Shown: positions 16,580 to 26,334 of the stretch, in pieces | Layout of the letters: the number at the start of each line of letters is the position of its first letter | How positions within the stretch are numbered: the first letter of the stretch is position 1 | Assembly: GCF_036898465.1 (NCBI RefSeq) | Contig: NZ_JARUMJ010000001.1 | Coordinates: 7,750,001 to 7,814,000 of the forward strand | Length of the DNA: 64,000 nt | Direction of reading: 5' to 3' | Source: Streptomyces sp. B21-105 | GTDB taxonomy: Bacteria; Actinomycetota; Actinomycetes; Streptomycetales; Streptomycetaceae | The notes under the pieces: model-generated | The model's input: the letters and a program-made list of their open reading frames with translations, nothing else | What the model was told of the DNA's origin: nothing | The model's database searches: none | Made by a program: the position numbers and the translations under genes

Positions 16580-19500
16580 TCAGTACTCCACTTGCTGGCT
16601 GCGGCGGCGGATGACGGTGACCTCGTCGCGCTGGTTGCCGGTCGGGCCGTAGTAGTTGAAGGCGTAGGTGAACTGGGCGTAGCCGCCCGCGAGATGGGTG
16701 GGCTTGAGCAGGAGCCTGGTGAGGGAGTTGTGGATGCCGCCGCGTTTGCCGCTGACCTCGGTCTTCGGCACGTTCACGTTGCGGTCCTGGGCGTGGTACA
16801 TGTACACGGTTCCCTCGGGCATGCGGTGGGTGACCACGGCCCGGGCGGCGACGACGCCGTTGCGGTTGTACGCCTCGATCCACTCGTTGTCCTTGACGCC
16901 GATCTTCTCGGCGTCGGCGGTGGACATCCAGATCGTGGGTCCGCCGCGGGACAGGTCGAGCATGTACTTGTTGTCCTGGTAGTTCGAGTGGATGGACCAC
17001 TTGGAGTGCGGGGTGAGGTAGCGGACCGTGACCTCGGCCCGGCCGCTCTCGCTCAGGTGCTCGTCGCCGTAGTGCTTGGGCGTGTTCAACGGGGGCCGGT
17101 AGACGGGCAATTGCTCGCCGAGTTCGGCGATCCAGTCGTGCTGGACGAAGAAGTGCTGGCGGCCGGTGAGGGTGTGCCAGGGCTTCTTGTGCTCGGTGTT
17201 GATCACGAACGGGGAGTAGCGGCGCCCGCCGGTCTCCGAGCCCGACCACTCGTACGACGTCATCACCGAACGGGGCTGGGTGCGCGTGTCGGCGAAGGTG
17301 ATCCGGTCGGCCTCGCGCTCGGCGGCGAGTTCGACCAGGCCCTCGCTGCCGGTCTGCCGCTCCAGCTCCCGGAAGCCTTCGGTGGCCAGGCGGCCGTTGG
17401 TGGTGCCGGACAGGGCGAGGATCGCCTCGCACATGTCGGAGGCGGTGGCGAGGGAGGGCCGTCCGGCGGCGGTGCCGTCCCTGACGGTGCCGTTGCGGTG
17501 CCGGAGGTCGTCGATCTCCTGGTTCGGGTGGACGGTGACGCCCTTGGTGGTGGTGCCCAGCGTGTCGAGCAGCGGGCCGACGGCGCGAATCTTCTGCGCG
17601 ATCGCGGCGTAGTCCCGCTCGATGACCACGAGCTTGGGCATGGTCCGCCCGGGGACCGGTTCGCACTCGCCGGCCTTCCAGTCCCGTACCACCCCGCCCG
17701 GCTGGGCGAGTTCGTCCGGGGTGTCGTGCAGCAGCGGCACCGCGAGGACATCGGTGCGGGTGCCGAGGTGGTCGGCGGCCAGTTCGCTGAATTTGTCGGC
17801 CATCGTCAGGAACATGTCGTAGTCGGTGCGGGCCTGCCAGGGCGGGGCGATGGCCGGGGTGAAGGCGTGGACGAAGGGGTGCATGTCTGTGCTGGACAGG
17901 TCGTCCTTCTCGTACCAGGTGGCGGCCGGCAGGACGACGTCGGAGAGCAGGCTGGTGGAGGTCATGCGGAAGTCCATGGTGACGAGCAGGTCGAGCTTGC
18001 CCTCGGGGGCCTCCTCCCGCCACACCACCTCCTTCGGACGGCCCTCGGGCGGGGTCTGCTCGGAGCGGACGGCCGCGTCGGTGCCCAGGAGGTGGCGCAG
18101 GAAGTACTCGTTGCCCTTGCCGGAGGAGCCGAGCAGGTTGGCCCGCCACACGGTCAGCACGCGCGGGAAGTTGGCCGGGTCGTCGGGGTCCTCGACGGCG
18201 AACCGCAGCCGCCCGGACTTCAGCTCGTCCACGATGTGCTCGGCGACCGGCCGGCCCGCAGCGGCTGCTTCGTCGGTCAGATCGAGGGGGTTGCGGTTGA
18301 AGCCGGGGTGACCGGGAGTCCAGCCCAGCCGCACGGCCTGCGCGAGTGTGTCCGCGAACGCCTTGCCCTTGAACCGGCCTTTCCCGAGCGGGGAAGCGAG
18401 CTCGTCGGGCCCGAACGCCTCGTAGCGCCACTGGTCGGAGTTCAAGTACCAGTACGAGGTGCCCGCCATGTGCCGGGTGGGCCGCTGCCAGTCGAAGGCG
18501 AACGACAGGTGCTGCTGCCCGGTGACCGGGCGGACCTTCTCCTGGCCGACGTAGTGCGCCCAGCCGCCACCGTTGACGCCCTGGCAGCCGGTCATCGTGA
18601 TCAGGGCCAGGAAGGCGCGGTAGATGGTGTCGGAGTGGAACCAGTGGTTCGTGCCGGCGCCCAGCGCGATCATGGACCGGCCGTTGGTGCGCTCGGCGTT
18701 GCGGGCGAACTCCCGGCCGATGCGGGCCGCCTGCTCCGCCGGGACCGAGGTGATCGTCTCCTGCCAGGCCGGGGTGTACGGCTCGGACGCGTCCTCGTAC
18801 GAGGCGGGCCAGTTGCCCGGCAGCCCGGGGCGTGCGACGCCGTACTGCGCCAGCATCAGGTCGAAGACCGTGGTGACGAGCCGGCCGCCGACCCGGCGCA
18901 CCGGCACCCCGCGCACCAGGACCGAACCGCCTTCCGTGCTGCCCTCGTCGAAGCGGGGCAGTGCGACCTCGGCCGTCTCCTCGGCCCGCTCCAGCAGGCT
19001 CAGTTCGGGCACGACGTCGCCCAGGTCCAGGTTCCAACGGCCTCGCCCGGCTTCCCCCCAACGGAAGCCGAGCGAGCCGCCCGGGACCACGGGTTCGTCC
19101 GTGGTCCCGTCCAGGAGGACCGTCTTGGACTCGGCGTGCTCCGTGTCGTGTCCGAGGTCGGCGGCGGTCAGGAACCCGTCCGGGACGAGACCGTGCTCGT
19201 GCTCGCGCAGGGTCACCAGGAACGGCGCGTCGGTGAACTTGCGCATGTAGTCCTGGAAGTAGGGCACCTCGCGGTCGACCAGGAACTCGCGCAGGATGAC
19301 GTGGCCCATGGCCATCGCCAGCGCCCCGTCGGTGCCCGGGTGCGGGGCGACCCATTCGTCGGCGTGCTTGACGTTGTCGGCGTAGTCGGGACTGACCGCG
19401 ACGACCTTGGTGCCGTTGTAGCGGGTCTCGGTGAGGAAGTGCGCGTCGGGCGTGCGGGTGACGGGGATGTTGGAACCCCACATGATCAGATAGCCCGCGT

Positions 19501-20278
19501 TCCACCAGTCCGCGGCCTCCGGCACGTCCGTCTGGTCGCCGAAGACCTGCGGCGAGGCGATGGGCAGGTCGGCGTACCAGTCGTAGAACGACAGCAGGGT
19601 GCCGCCGATCAGCGAGTGGAACCGCGCCCCGGCGGCGAACGACGCCATCGACATCGCCGGGATGGGCGAGAAGCCGGCGACGCGGTCGGGGCCGTATGCC
19701 TTGATCGTGTGCACCTGGGCGGCCGCGATCAGCTCGCTGACCTCGTCCCAGTCGGCGCGCACCAGGCCGCCCTTGCCGCGGGCCCGCTTGTAGGCGCGGG
19801 CCTTGGCCGGGTCGCCGGTGATCTCGGCCCAGGCCGCCACCGGGTCGCCGAGGCGCTTGCGGGCCTCGCGCCACAGCTTCAGCAGCGCGCCGCGCACGTA
19901 CGGGTAGCGGACACGGCTGGGAGAGTAGGTGTACCAGGAGAACGATGCCCCGCGGGGGCAGCCGCGCGGCTCGTACTCGGGGCAGTCCGTGCCGATCGAC
20001 GGGTAGTCGGTGGCCTGGTGCTCCCAGGTGATGATCCCGTCCTTGACGTACACCATCCACGAACACGAACCGGTGCAGTTCACACCGTGGGTGGAACGTA
20101 CCACCTTGTCGTGGGCCCACCGGTCCCGGTAGAAACTCTCCCACTTCGGATCGCCCTCGCCGAACACCGCTCGCCCGTCCGCGGACACCTCCCGGCGGGT
20201 CAGCAGCCTGCGGGCTGCCAGCGGCCAGCCCTCACCGGTGGGCGACGCCTGGCGCCGTGCGTTCTGATCGTTCTCCAT
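16580..20278 (-). CDS. narG: Nitrate reductase alpha subunit (Mo catalytic), copy 1
   Basis: A 1232-residue molybdopterin oxidoreductase that reduces nitrate to nitrite at the inner face of the membrane. The FS0 cluster site is H64-C68-C72 in HGVNCTGSCSW, plus C107 in EPRGCPRGASFSW; the His ligand marks NarG-type enzymes. The Mo-ligand region SFYDWYADLP and the C-terminal cofactor-binding domain (PTGNQRDEVTVIRRR) are present. I chose the ATG at 20278 because residues upstream have no NarG similarity and the length then matches copy 2. The ribosome site is weak. The upstream box at 20372 is 94 bp away. Confidence 0.95.
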   Translation of the reverse strand: MENDQNARRQASPTGEGWPLAARRLLTRREVSADGRAVFGEGDPKWESFYRDRWAHDKVVRSTHGVNCTGSCSWMVYVKDGIITWEHQATDYPSIGTDCPEYEPRGCPRGASFSWYTYSPSRVRYPYVRGALLKLWREARKRLGDPVAAWAEITGDPAKARAYKRARGKGGLVRADWDEVSELIAAAQVHTIKAYGPDRVAGFSPIPAMSMASFAAGARFHSLIGGTLLSFYDWYADLPIASPQVFGDQTDVPEAADWWNAGYLIMWGSNIPVTRTPDAHFLTETRYNGTKVVAVSPDYADNVKHADEWVAPHPGTDGALAMAMGHVILREFLVDREVPYFQDYMRKFTDAPFLVTLREHEHGLVPDGFLTAADLGHDTEHAESKTVLLDGTTDEPVVPGGSLGFRWGEAGRGRWNLDLGDVVPELSLLERAEETAEVALPRFDEGSTEGGSVLVRGVPVRRVGGRLVTTVFDLMLAQYGVARPGLPGNWPASYEDASEPYTPAWQETITSVPAEQAARIGREFARNAERTNGRSMIALGAGTNHWFHSDTIYRAFLALITMTGCQGVNGGGWAHYVGQEKVRPVTGQQHLSFAFDWQRPTRHMAGTSYWYLNSDQWRYEAFGPDELASPLGKGRFKGKAFADTLAQAVRLGWTPGHPGFNRNPLDLTDEAAAAGRPVAEHIVDELKSGRLRFAVEDPDDPANFPRVLTVWRANLLGSSGKGNEYFLRHLLGTDAAVRSEQTPPEGRPKEVVWREEAPEGKLDLLVTMDFRMTSTSLLSDVVLPAATWYEKDDLSSTDMHPFVHAFTPAIAPPWQARTDYDMFLTMADKFSELAADHLGTRTDVLAVPLLHDTPDELAQPGGVVRDWKAGECEPVPGRTMPKLVVIERDYAAIAQKIRAVGPLLDTLGTTTKGVTVHPNQEIDDLRHRNGTVRDGTAAGRPSLATASDMCEAILALSGTTNGRLATEGFRELERQTGSEGLVELAAEREADRITFADTRTQPRSVMTSYEWSGSETGGRRYSPFVINTEHKKPWHTLTGRQHFFVQHDWIAELGEQLPVYRPPLNTPKHYGDEHLSESGRAEVTVRYLTPHSKWSIHSNYQDNKYMLDLSRGGPTIWMSTADAEKIGVKDNEWIEAYNRNGVVAARAVVTHRMPEGTVYMYHAQDRNVNVPKTEVSGKRGGIHNSLTRLLLKPTHLAGGYAQFTYAFNYYGPTGNQRDEVTVIRRRSQQVEY

Positions 20279-20371
20279 GGCTGGGAACGCTAGAAGCCGC
20301 AGGCCATGGTGCACCTGGGGCTGGCGGTCCCTGCCGGATGACCTTCCGGCCCTATCTGGCCGGTTGCAACA

Positions 20372-20386
20372 GGGACCTTTGGTCCC
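20372..20386. promoter_or_regulatory. OsdR/DevR-type box between narG1 and hemerythrin gene
   Basis: GGGACCTTTGGTCCC is a perfect 15-bp palindrome with the GGGAC/GTCCC half-sites of the DevR consensus, one base longer than the other sites. It lies 94 bp before narG copy 1 and about 295 bp before the divergent gene at 20680. Confidence 0.6.
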
Positions 20387-20679
20387 CGTACTGGGGTCCG
20401 GTCGGCGGGGGCGTCGACTGCGCCCGGCGTGCATGCTGGGCACTGATCGAACCGCAGATGCCCATCTGTACGACCGCATTCCGTGCCTGCCTGGCGGCCG
20501 ATTCCCCCGTCCCTGGCCGCCGCAGGTGCAGCGCGTACGGCGCGTGGCGCCCGGTTCGGTCGAGCGTCCGGCCGCTCACCGCGGCCGGACGCGGCATCCG
20601 CCCCGAGAGCCGGCACCCGGAATGCCATCCCCACCCGCATCGGCCGGCCGCGCCGGCCCGACCTGCTGGAGACACGACC

Positions 20680-21510
20680 ATGAGCGTGCTCACCCTCGCC
20701 TCGGACCCTCAGGACGCCACAGCCCTTGAAGGTGCGGAGGCGCACCACGCCCGCCTGGCCGGGGAGCTGGCCGGACGAGTGAAGATGCTGCTCACGGCCG
20801 TGGACCGCGACCCGGGCGCCGCCGAGAAGATCCACGCCGGTCTCGTCACCTTCTGCGGCCGCTCGCTGCTGCCGCACGCGGCAGCGGAGGAAGCCGTGCT
20901 CTACCCCGTCGCGCACGGCATGCCCGAGGCCCGTCTGCTGATCGAGAGCCTGATCGGCGAACACCGCCGTCTGACCGCGCTCGTCGACGCGCTGCGCGCC
21001 GCACGCAGCCCGGCGGGGGCGGCGGCCGACGCGCGGGCCCTGCAGGTGCTCTTCGAGGAGCATGTGGCCAAGGAGAACGGCCTCGTGCTGCCGCTGCTCG
21101 CCATGACGCCCGAGGTCTGTCTGGCGGAGCTGCTCGCGGACATGCACCACCGGCTCGCGAGTGACGTGCCCGCCGCGGGCGCGCAAGGAGATCAGAACAT
21201 CAAGGAGGGACAGGACATGCAAGAGCAGATCGAGGAGACGGGCGGCTGCGGCGGAGTCTGCGCCTGTGGTGGCACGGAGGAGACGGCCGAACCCGAACTG
21301 GACGTGCGGGAGGTGCCGCACGCCCTGCGCCACGCCACGGTCTTCGGCGCGCTGGACGCCGTTCCGGCGGGCACCGCGATGGTGCTGGTCGCTCCGCACG
21401 ACCCGCTGCCGCTGCTCGCGCAGATCGAACAGCGCAGCCCCGGCACGTTCTCGGTGGAGTACCTGGAGCGCGGCCCCGAAGCCTGGCGGCTGCGGCTCAG
21501 CCACCGCTGA
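20680..21510 (+). CDS. Hemerythrin-like domain fused to DUF2249
   Basis: A 276-residue cytosolic protein. Residues about 10-155 form a four-helix HHE (hemerythrin) domain with metal-type His/Glu residues (EAHHARL, LLPHAAAEEAVLYP, EHRRLTALVD, FEEHVAKENGLVLPLL). A Cys-rich linker follows (GGCGGVCACGG). Residues about 190-276 are a DUF2249 domain (LDVREVPHALRHATVFGAL...GTFSVEYLERGPEAWRL). Such fusions bind di-iron and are linked to O2/NO sensing or metal delivery in nitrate- and NO-respiring bacteria. The start at 20680 has GGAGA before it. It is divergent from narG1 and may share its box. Confidence 0.85.
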   Translation: MSVLTLASDPQDATALEGAEAHHARLAGELAGRVKMLLTAVDRDPGAAEKIHAGLVTFCGRSLLPHAAAEEAVLYPVAHGMPEARLLIESLIGEHRRLTALVDALRAARSPAGAAADARALQVLFEEHVAKENGLVLPLLAMTPEVCLAELLADMHHRLASDVPAAGAQGDQNIKEGQDMQEQIEETGGCGGVCACGGTEETAEPELDVREVPHALRHATVFGALDAVPAGTAMVLVAPHDPLPLLAQIEQRSPGTFSVEYLERGPEAWRLRLSHR

Positions 21511-21614
21511 TCCAAAAGCCACTCCAACCTCCAGGCGGCGCGCGGACGTTGTTCCACCCGGCGCGCTCGCGCCGCCGTACCCGCAGCACACGAGCAAAGA
21601 AGGAAGGACACGTC

Positions 21615-22118
21615 ATGGACGGATCCCGCCGTCGGGCCGGAACCCTGCTCGGGACGGTCGGCGCGGCCCTGATGGTCGCCGGACCGGTCATGCTGCTGCG
21701 CGGCCGCAGCGGCAGGAAGGAGATCCGTGCCGAGCTGGCCGACCAGAAGATCACCTTCCCCGAGCGCGGGCTGCCTGCCGAACTCGCCGCCTACGCCGGC
21801 CGGCCCGTAAAAACCGGCCCCGAGGCGCACGCCTACGCCGAGTTCATCAAGGGCAATCTCGCCCACGCCACCGGCGGCCGCACCTATGCCGAGATCACAG
21901 CGGAGCTGCACGCAGCGGGAGGCGACGACGAGAAGCTCTCCAAGTTGCGCCAGACCGCGTTCATGGGCCAGTCCCTGCGCGCCTCGCTGATGTCCGCCTA
22001 CCAGGCATGGCACCTCACCACCCTGGTCACGGGCCTGGGCACCGCACTGACCGGCCTGGGAGCCGCGCTGGTGGTCACCGCGGACGCCCTGGCACCCCGC
22101 TCCCCGAACCACCCCTGA
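21615..22118 (+). CDS. Small membrane protein, unknown
   Basis: A 167-residue protein with an N-terminal helix (GTLLGTVGAALMVAGPVMLL) and a C-terminal helix (TLVTGLGTALTGLGAALVVTA), enclosing a charged soluble part (EIRAELADQKITFPERGLP, AHAYAEFIKGNLAHATGGRTYAEI). No family was recognised with certainty. A clear AAGGAAGGA ribosome site precedes the ATG. It lies 104 bp after the hemerythrin-DUF2249 gene on the same strand and may be cotranscribed. Confidence 0.75.
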   Translation: MDGSRRRAGTLLGTVGAALMVAGPVMLLRGRSGRKEIRAELADQKITFPERGLPAELAAYAGRPVKTGPEAHAYAEFIKGNLAHATGGRTYAEITAELHAAGGDDEKLSKLRQTAFMGQSLRASLMSAYQAWHLTTLVTGLGTALTGLGAALVVTADALAPRSPNHP

Positions 22119-22460
22119 TCACGCCCGGCCTGGGGAACAGGGCCGCTCGCGGGCGTCCCCGGGCAGGGCGTCGGCTTCCCGACAGCCCAGTCCCCCCTTT
22201 CCGAAGAGGGACCATCGGCCCTGCCAGAGAAGACCATCGGCCGCCGCGCCGACCACCCCCGCCGGTGGATGCTGACGGCGACCGATCCGGAGGTATCCCG
22301 TGCACCACCACATCGACCGCCCTCGAGGCCGATTCCACCGCTGTCGCTCGCGGTGGGTGCCGCGCCCCGTCCGGCCCGGTCACCGTCCGGCCGCCCGCCT
22401 CGTCTGCCCTGACTCCAGGGCGGCCGGACACAGCCCCGGGTCGCTGGGAAGGACCGCGCG
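22119..22460. other. Leader of the radical SAM-copper oxidase operon
   Basis: About 340 bp without a gene. It contains the box at 22208 and a second partial copy of the same sequence (GACCATCGGCC, about 22232-22242), 22 bp downstream. Probably the promoter region for the gene at 22461. Confidence 0.5.
22208..22221. promoter_or_regulatory. OsdR/DevR-type box upstream of radical SAM gene
   Basis: GGGACCATCGGCCC, 240 bp before the start at 22461, with a half-site echo 22 bp further on. Matches the island motif; function inferred. Confidence 0.55.
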
Positions 22461-23735
22461 ATGAGCGCCGCCCCCCATGCCATCCGCCGCCAGCGCCACG
22501 ACGCGGCCGACCGGCCCTTCATCGTCATCTGGGAGTCCACCCGGGCCTGCCCGCTGGCCTGCCGCCACTGCCGCGCCGAAGCCGTACCCGACCGCGACCC
22601 GCGGGAGCTGGACACCGCCGCCGCCAAGGACCTGCTGGACCAGGTGGCCGCTTTCGGACAGCCCGCCCCGCTGTTCGTGATCACCGGCGGCGACCCGTTC
22701 CAGCGCCCCGACCTGACCGAACTCATCGCCTACGGCAGGGAGATCGGGATCCGGGTGGCGGTGTCCCCTTCCGGCACGCCGACGCTCACCGAGGAGCGGT
22801 TGCGGGCCGTGCACGCCGCGGGCGCGTCCGGGCTCTCGCTCAGCCTGGACGGCTCCACCGCCGCACTCCACGACGACTTCCGCGGGGTGCCCGGGGTGTT
22901 TCGCTGGACCCTGGACGCCTGGGACACCGCACGCGCCCTCGGCATGAAGGTGCAGATCAACACCACGGTCGCCCGGCACAACCTGCACGACCTCCCTGAC
23001 ATCGTCCGCCTCGTCGCCGACCACGGAGCGATGCTGTGGAGCGCCTTCTTCCTCGTGCCCACCGGCCGCGGCCGCACCCTCGGCGCGCTGACCGCTGGCG
23101 AGGTCGAAGACGTCCTCAACTTCGTCTACGACATGGGCCTGACCATCCCCGCCAAGACCACCGAGGCCCACCACTTCCGCCGCGTCGCCCTGCAACGCCA
23201 GGTCCTCGCCGACGCCGGCGACGACCACGTGGCGGTGCTCGGACTCGGGGACCTCAACCGGGAGCTGACCGACCGGGCCGCGGTCCTGGGCCTGTACGCC
23301 GCCACGCGCCGGGTACGGCGACCGCCGCTGGACGTCAACGCGGGCCGCGGCTTCGTCTTCGTCTCGCACACCGGCACCGTGCACCCCAGCGGCTTCCTGC
23401 CGCTGAGCGCGGGAAGCGTCCGCAGGACGCCGCTGACGTCGATCTACCGCACCTCACCGCTGTTCACCGCCCTGCGTGCCCCCGACATGCTCGGCGGCCG
23501 CTGCGGGGCGTGCGAGTTCCGCCGGGTCTGCGGCGGTTCGCGCTCCCGCGCCTACGGCGTCACCGGCGACCCGTACGCCGAAGAGCCGTGGTGTGGCTAC
23601 ATTCCCGGCTCCTTTCCGCACCAGCGGGAACTGGCCGCACTGCTGTCCGGCGGCGCGGGCACGGAACCCCTCGTTCGTCCCGGCCCGACCGGCGCCCCCG
23701 GCGGCAAGGAGCACCATGTACAGCAAGAACCATGA
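22461..23735 (+). CDS. Radical SAM/SPASM protein (TIGR04053-like)
   Basis: A 424-residue radical SAM enzyme. C30, C34 and C37 in STRACPLACRHCRAEA bind the catalytic 4Fe-4S cluster, and GGDPF is the SAM-binding motif. The C-terminal region has extra cysteines (GGRCGACEFRRVCGGSRSRAYG, then PWCGYIPG) typical of SPASM/twitch auxiliary-cluster domains. The layout resembles the TIGR04053 group and heme-maturation enzymes such as AhbD/NirJ, but the substrate is unknown. The ATG of the next gene lies inside its last 20 bases, so it is coupled to the NirK-like copper protein. Confidence 0.88.
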   Translation: MSAAPHAIRRQRHDAADRPFIVIWESTRACPLACRHCRAEAVPDRDPRELDTAAAKDLLDQVAAFGQPAPLFVITGGDPFQRPDLTELIAYGREIGIRVAVSPSGTPTLTEERLRAVHAAGASGLSLSLDGSTAALHDDFRGVPGVFRWTLDAWDTARALGMKVQINTTVARHNLHDLPDIVRLVADHGAMLWSAFFLVPTGRGRTLGALTAGEVEDVLNFVYDMGLTIPAKTTEAHHFRRVALQRQVLADAGDDHVAVLGLGDLNRELTDRAAVLGLYAATRRVRRPPLDVNAGRGFVFVSHTGTVHPSGFLPLSAGSVRRTPLTSIYRTSPLFTALRAPDMLGGRCGACEFRRVCGGSRSRAYGVTGDPYAEEPWCGYIPGSFPHQRELAALLSGGAGTEPLVRPGPTGAPGGKEHHVQQEP

Positions 23736-26334
23736 CCCGGGTGCCGGCGATGGCCCACCGCCCAGCAGGTTCAAGGCGTCCGGTCTGCGCAGCCGGCACC
23801 TGGCCGCACACGTCGTAGTCGCGGTCTGGGTGGTGCTCGCGTTGCTGGCGGCGAGCACCCAGCAGACGCTGCCCGTGGCCCGCTGGCTGGCCATCCACCT
23901 GTTCCTGCTCGGCGCCGCCACCACCGCCATCGTGGTGTGGAGCGAGCACTTCGCCGTCGCCATGCTGCACGCCCCGCTGCCCGACCGGCGGTGGAGCAAC
24001 GCCCGGCTGGCCGGCCTCAACACAGGGGTCGCGGGCGTGCTCACCGGCGTGTGGGCCGACCTGCCGGTCCTGACCGGTGCCGGGTGCGTGCTGCTGGTCA
24101 CCGCGGTCGGCGCGCACCTGGGGGTGCTGGTCCGCATGGGCCGGGGTGCGCTGGGCGGACGACTCGCCCCGATCGCCGACTACTACCGGGCCGCCGCGGC
24201 GGCACTGATCATCGGCGCGGTGCTGGGCTGGCTGCTGGCCACCGGCAAAGCCGGACCCGGGCACTACACCGGGCTGAAGCTGGCCCACGTGCACGTCACC
24301 CTCCTCGGCTGGATCGGACTGCCCGTGCTGGGCACGCTGTTCATGCTCTGGCCCACCGTGCTGGGCGTCCGCATGGCCGAGAACACCACCCGGCTGGCGC
24401 GACGGGTACTGGCGCTGACCGGGGGCGGCCTGCTGACCGCGGTCGCTGGGCTGACGGCCGGATGGCGCCCCGCCGCCGTACTCGGCATCGCCGGCTACAC
24501 GGTCGGCGTCGCCGTCGCGGCGCAGCTGTTCGCGCGCACCGTGCGTCGACGGCCCGCGATCTCGGCGGCCGCCGCGTGGATGCTGGCCGCCGCCGCGGGA
24601 TGGCTGGTCGTCGGCGTGGTCGTGGACCTGGTGGTGCTGGCCGCACGGCCGCTCGGCGAGATACAGGACGACATCGGCTCACTGGTCCCGGTGCTGCTCG
24701 TCGGCCTCGTAGCGCAGGTCCTCATCGGTGCCCTCACCTACCTGCTGCCCATCGTGCTGGCCAGTGGTCCCAAGGAACGAGCCGCGCTGCGGGCGGTACT
24801 CGAGCGGGGCTGGGCGCCACGGCTCGTCGTGCTCAACCTCGGCATAGTCCTGCTCGCGCTTCCGCTGCCCGGCCCTCTCGGCACAGTGGGCATGCTGCTC
24901 GCCGGCGCGGCCGGGGCCGCGTTCCTCGCCCTGGCCCTGCGCGTGCTCGTTCGCAGCGCACGGGGGCTCCTCCAGGACGCGGACAAAGCCGGTGTGGCGC
25001 GACGCCCCGCTGTGTGGGGCACCGCCGTGGGCGCCGTAGTGACGGTGCTGGCCGTGCTCGTGGCCAACAGCGGTGGGGACACGAGCGGCGGGACGAGCGC
25101 GGCCGGGACGGCGGGTGCGGGCGCTGGAACCACCCGCACGGTCGCCGTCACCCTGGCCGACATGCGCATCCGTCCGGCCCGCGTCGAGGTCGCCGCGGGG
25201 ACCGACCTGCGGCTGAAGGTCACCAACACCGACGCCCAGCGCCACGACCTCAAGGTCGAGGACGGCCCGTCCACTCCCATGCTCGCCAAGGGCCACACCC
25301 GCGTACTCGACCTCGGGCAGGTCACCGAGGACCGTGAGGCGTGGTGCACCCTGCCGGGCCACAAGGCGGCCGGGATGACCATGGACATCGTCGTCAAGGA
25401 CGACACGGCAACAGTCAGCAGCGGACACGAGGGACACCCATCGGCCGCCGCCGACAGCGGCGGCCTGGATCTCTCCGCCGACTTCTCCTCCGGCTGGCAG
25501 CCACGCACCGCCGATCTCACCCCCGCGCCCGGTGGGACGGTCCACAAGGTCGAACTGCATGCCGCGCACACCACGGTCGAAGTGGCCCCGGGCGTGAAGC
25601 AGCAGATGTGGACGTTCGGCGGCACCGCACCCGGCCCCACCCTGCACGGAAAGGTCGGCGACGTCTTCGAGGTCACCCTCGTCAACGACGACCCGTCCAT
25701 GGGCCACGGCATCGACTTCCACGCCGGCTCCCTCGCCCCGGATCGCCCCATGCGCACGATCCAGCCCGGCGAGCGCCTGGTCTACCGTTTCCGAGCCGAG
25801 AAGGCCGGGGCATGGCTGTACCACTGCAGCACCGCACCGATGCTCCAGCACATGGGCAACGGCATGTACGGCGCCGTCATCATCGACCCGCCCGGCCTGA
25901 AGAAGGTTGACCACGAGTACGTGCTGGTCTCCTCCGAGCTCTACCTCGGCACCCCGGGCAGCACCGCCCAAGTGACCAAGATGCGCCAGAACACCCCGGA
26001 CGCCTGGGCGTTCAACGGCATCGCCAACCAGTACACCCAACGGCCCCTGAACGTGAAGGCCGGCGAGCGGGCCCGCTTCTGGGTCATCGCCGCAGGTCCC
26101 AGCGACGGCATCGCCTTCCACCTCGTCGGCACTGTCTTCGACACCGTGTACAAGGAGGGCGCCTACCTGCTCAAGCCGGACCAGGCGGGCGGCTCGCAGG
26201 TGCTGGACCTGGCCACGGCGCAGGGCGGCTTCGTCGAGACGACGTTCCCCGGGGCTGGCCACTACGCGTTCGTCGACCACGACATGCGCCACGCCGAAGC
26301 CGGCGCGCACGGCATGGTGGAGGTGAGTGAGTAG
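23716..26334 (+). CDS. Membrane-anchored three-module copper oxidase, NirK-like
   Basis: An 872-residue protein. Residues about 25-450 hold roughly a dozen membrane helices with a His pair in LAHVHVTLLGW (191, 193), resembling NnrS/heme-oxidase-type domains. Residues about 475-560 form a plastocyanin-like cupredoxin with copper ligands H510, C544, H549 and M554. Residues about 600-872 form a two-domain NirK-type oxidase: type 1 site H664, C704, H712, M717; type 2 site H669, H703, H802; and D667. The position equivalent to the catalytic His255 of classical NirK seems to be Arg (TQRPL, R776). A ribosome site (AAGGAG) precedes the ATG at 23716. Nitrite reduction is likely but not assured. Confidence 0.85.
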   Translation: MYSKNHDPGAGDGPPPSRFKASGLRSRHLAAHVVVAVWVVLALLAASTQQTLPVARWLAIHLFLLGAATTAIVVWSEHFAVAMLHAPLPDRRWSNARLAGLNTGVAGVLTGVWADLPVLTGAGCVLLVTAVGAHLGVLVRMGRGALGGRLAPIADYYRAAAAALIIGAVLGWLLATGKAGPGHYTGLKLAHVHVTLLGWIGLPVLGTLFMLWPTVLGVRMAENTTRLARRVLALTGGGLLTAVAGLTAGWRPAAVLGIAGYTVGVAVAAQLFARTVRRRPAISAAAAWMLAAAAGWLVVGVVVDLVVLAARPLGEIQDDIGSLVPVLLVGLVAQVLIGALTYLLPIVLASGPKERAALRAVLERGWAPRLVVLNLGIVLLALPLPGPLGTVGMLLAGAAGAAFLALALRVLVRSARGLLQDADKAGVARRPAVWGTAVGAVVTVLAVLVANSGGDTSGGTSAAGTAGAGAGTTRTVAVTLADMRIRPARVEVAAGTDLRLKVTNTDAQRHDLKVEDGPSTPMLAKGHTRVLDLGQVTEDREAWCTLPGHKAAGMTMDIVVKDDTATVSSGHEGHPSAAADSGGLDLSADFSSGWQPRTADLTPAPGGTVHKVELHAAHTTVEVAPGVKQQMWTFGGTAPGPTLHGKVGDVFEVTLVNDDPSMGHGIDFHAGSLAPDRPMRTIQPGERLVYRFRAEKAGAWLYHCSTAPMLQHMGNGMYGAVIIDPPGLKKVDHEYVLVSSELYLGTPGSTAQVTKMRQNTPDAWAFNGIANQYTQRPLNVKAGERARFWVIAAGPSDGIAFHLVGTVFDTVYKEGAYLLKPDQAGGSQVLDLATAQGGFVETTFPGAGHYAFVDHDMRHAEAGAHGMVEVSE

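Noticed and set aside
16439..20293. A 1284-residue plus-strand frame antisense to narG copy 1
   Set aside because: Repetitive Gly/Val/Arg-rich shadow of a very well supported NarG on the other strand; similar shadows occur opposite narG copy 2 and ClpC.
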